A stretch of DNA of 22,105 nucleotides. Origin: an uncultured Nitrospira sp. Lineage in GTDB: Bacteria; Nitrospirota; Nitrospiria; Nitrospirales; Nitrospiraceae. The translations under genes and the position numbers were made by a program. The notes beneath the pieces were generated by a model. It worked only from the letters and a program-made list of their open reading frames with translations. It did no database searches and was not told where the DNA came from. The stretch spans positions 1 to 22,105 of the forward strand of contig CAMLHQ010000051.1 of NCBI GenBank assembly GCA_946479785.1. The letters are read 5' to 3'. Positions 20,459-22,105 of this stretch are shown in pieces; position 1 is the first letter of the stretch; the number at the start of each line of letters is the position of its first letter.

Positions 20459-22105
20459 TTATGCCAAATGGTCTTGAGCTGGACGAGCTTTTGGTCCCTC
20501 TTTCTTCCGCGGCAGTTTCATGCCTTTGGAAATCGGTTTGGCTGCGGCTTGCCTTACTTTTCGCTGACGAACGACGACCCGTTTGAGTGCGGGACGAGCC
20601 TCAACAGCAACACCGAGATCTTCCACCAATGCCCTTAACGGTTCTGCGACCGACCAGGCCTGAGCGAAGCAACCTCGTGGTTCATGTGGCGCTTCCGCAT
20701 CGAAGATCTCTGAAACCTGTCCGAGGCAACCCTCGTGCAGATGCGCCTCGAGCCCAGTCAGAAATCCTCGCGCCTGCGCCTTCGTGGTGGCGCTCTTTCC
20801 AAAGGCCTTGATCCAAGCCGTCACGAACGGTCCGAGCAAGAACGGCCACACCGTACCCTGATGATAGGCTTCGTCGCGCTCCCAGACGCCTCCTGCATAG
20901 CGAGGACAATAGCGGCTGTCGTTCGGAGAAAGTGTGCGCAGTCCGACTGGCGTGAGGAGTTGGGTTTCGATCAGGCGAAGGATCTGCCGCGTCCGATCGA
21001 GCGGGACCAATCCATCGACGAGTGAAAGGGCATAGAGTTGATTGGGACGCAGTGAGGCATCGTTCCCTTCTGGCCCGTCGATGACGTCGTAGAGATAGCC
21101 GCCTTCTTCATACCAAAACCGTTTTTGAAAAGATGCGACGGCTCGTTCCCGGTCAGCCCGGCATCGAGCGGCGAAGGCCGCATCGTCGAATTGTCGTCCG
21201 AGCGCTTCACCGACTTGGAGGGCCTTGATCCACAGCGCCTGAATCTCCACCGGCTTTCCATGCCGGGGCGTGACCACACGGTCGCCGATTTTCACATCCA
21301 TCCAGGTCAGTGGTGCACCACGCACTCCGCCCATGACTAATCCATCATCGTCCATCTTAATGCCGTACCGGGTGCCGCGACGGTACCACTCGAGAATCTG
21401 CTTCACGACAGGCCAGGCTGTTCTGCGCACTTGTGTCTCATCCTGTGAGGCGGCGAGATAGCGATCCACCGCATGGATAAACCACAGTGCCGCATCGATT
21501 GAATTGTATTCAGGCTGCTCGCCTGCGTCGGGGAACCGATTCGGGATCATGCCTTCCGAGACGTGGGCGGAAAATGCCGCGAGCACTTGCCAGGCGAGGT
21601 CGAATCGACGCGTGACGAGGCAGAGGCCGGGAAGCGAGATAAATGCGTCGCGGCCCCAATCGGTAAACCAGGGATACCCGGCGATGACCGTTTGCTGATC
21701 GCCTCGTTCAGAGAAATACGCCTCAGCCGCCCGCCACAGAGAGCCAGCCAGAGGATCCTCTGCGGGCGCGGACTGAGTCTGCTGTTCGCGGCGCGCTCGC
21801 TCGCGCCTTGTGAGGATGGCTATGTTTAGCTTGTCGACGGCTTCGCTGGTGAAGGCCAGAGTTTGGGTAGCTCCCGAAATGAGTTCAAGGGTGAATGTTC
21901 CCGGCGACCACCAATCCTCCCGGTGATCGAGCCCCCGCTGTTGTTCGACAGGCAATTGGATGTGCCGATACCATTCTGGTTCATGGCGATACCTTCCCGA
22001 ATGGAAGGCTCGCACGAGAGGTACGTCGGAATACGTCTGCCAGGTCACGATTCCTTCTCCGATCGAGGCGTCCGTCGACAGGCTCGTATTCTCGTGATGG
22101 GTGCT
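20459..22105 (-). CDS. Glycogen debranching enzyme-type amylo-alpha-1,6-glucosidase, N-terminus cut by window edge
   Basis: Cytosolic glucosidase that removes alpha-1,6-linked branch glucose from glycogen or related glucans. The frame is open from the stop at 20459 to the right edge (about 548 residues). A GTG at 22048 is only an internal codon, since 19 more in-frame codons precede it without a stop. The (alpha/alpha)6 catalytic domain is clear: GYPWFTDWGRDAFISLPGL, EYNSIDAALWFIHAVDRYL, EIQALWIKALQVGEALG, RPNQLYALSLVDGLV, ERDEAYHQGTVWPFLLGPFV and EAPHEPRGCFAQAWSVAEPLR, all typical of GDE C-terminal domains. The N-terminal domain is largely missing. The last 45 or so residues form an unusual Lys/Arg/Pro-rich tail (VVVRQRKVRQ onwards) beyond the family's end. 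Confidence 0.92.
   Translation of the reverse strand, partial: STHHENTSLSTDASIGEGIVTWQTYSDVPLVRAFHSGRYRHEPEWYRHIQLPVEQQRGLDHREDWWSPGTFTLELISGATQTLAFTSEAVDKLNIAILTRRERARREQQTQSAPAEDPLAGSLWRAAEAYFSERGDQQTVIAGYPWFTDWGRDAFISLPGLCLVTRRFDLAWQVLAAFSAHVSEGMIPNRFPDAGEQPEYNSIDAALWFIHAVDRYLAASQDETQVRRTAWPVVKQILEWYRRGTRYGIKMDDDGLVMGGVRGAPLTWMDVKIGDRVVTPRHGKPVEIQALWIKALQVGEALGRQFDDAAFAARCRADRERAVASFQKRFWYEEGGYLYDVIDGPEGNDASLRPNQLYALSLVDGLVPLDRTRQILRLIETQLLTPVGLRTLSPNDSRYCPRYAGGVWERDEAYHQGTVWPFLLGPFVTAWIKAFGKSATTKAQARGFLTGLEAHLHEGCLGQVSEIFDAEAPHEPRGCFAQAWSVAEPLRALVEDLGVAVEARPALKRVVVRQRKVRQAAAKPISKGMKLPRKKEGPKARPAQDHLA

Overview
The window looks like chromosome from a moderately GC-rich, Gram-negative (two-membrane) bacterium. 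It encodes an RND efflux pump with its membrane fusion protein, Spy/CpxP-type periplasmic proteins, many Sec or Tat export signals, a penicillin-binding carboxypeptidase and a type II NADH dehydrogenase. Gene content and style recall Nitrospira-like (Nitrospirota) genomes, but that is inference: there is no rRNA or marker gene. I see no tRNA, rRNA, CRISPR array, insertion sequence or phage gene.

Layout. (1) 1-5572, minus strand: a Spy-like protein, then an ECF sigma factor, a 104-residue single-pass membrane protein, a second Spy/CnrX-like sensor, an MdtA-like fusion protein and an MdtB/MdtC-like RND permease cut by the left edge. The last five genes are tightly packed (0 bp gap, short gaps, one GTGA overlap) and resemble the CnrYXH-CnrCBA logic of sigma, anti-sigma and periplasmic sensor controlling an efflux pump. 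(2) 5971-7773, minus strand: a single-domain response regulator followed by a soluble GAF histidine kinase. (3) 8080-10392, minus strand: DUF3300 then DUF2950 exported proteins, a pair that recurs in many genomes. (4) 10571-13142, plus strand: a Tat-exported intradiol-dioxygenase-like protein, an SnoaL/DUF4440-type NTF2-like protein and a type II NADH dehydrogenase. (5) 13382-15045: small genes, including a 67-residue protein, a probable Cys-rich protein on the minus strand, a chain of tiny overlapping membrane-protein ORFs and an exported protein of unknown function. (6) 15065-17063, minus strand: an exported HExxH protein followed by an exported HEAT-repeat protein, divergent from (7) 17090-18511, plus strand, a TMTC-like polytopic membrane protein with a C-terminal TPR. 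(8) 18518-20182, minus strand: a DUF4412-like Met/Gly-rich exported protein followed by a D-Ala-D-Ala carboxypeptidase. (9) 20459-22105, minus strand: a glycogen-debranching-type amylo-1,6-glucosidase cut by the right edge.

The strongest theme is envelope function: nearly every protein outside the cytoplasmic regulators, the debranching enzyme and a few small proteins is exported or membrane-bound. The best candidate for an under-described system is the ECF sigma/putative anti-sigma/periplasmic-sensor/RND cassette. It couples Cnr-type control architecture to a drug-type (HAE, MdtABC-like) pump instead of a heavy-metal one. Second-tier candidates are the HExxH plus HEAT exported pair and the microprotein chain at 13985-14372.
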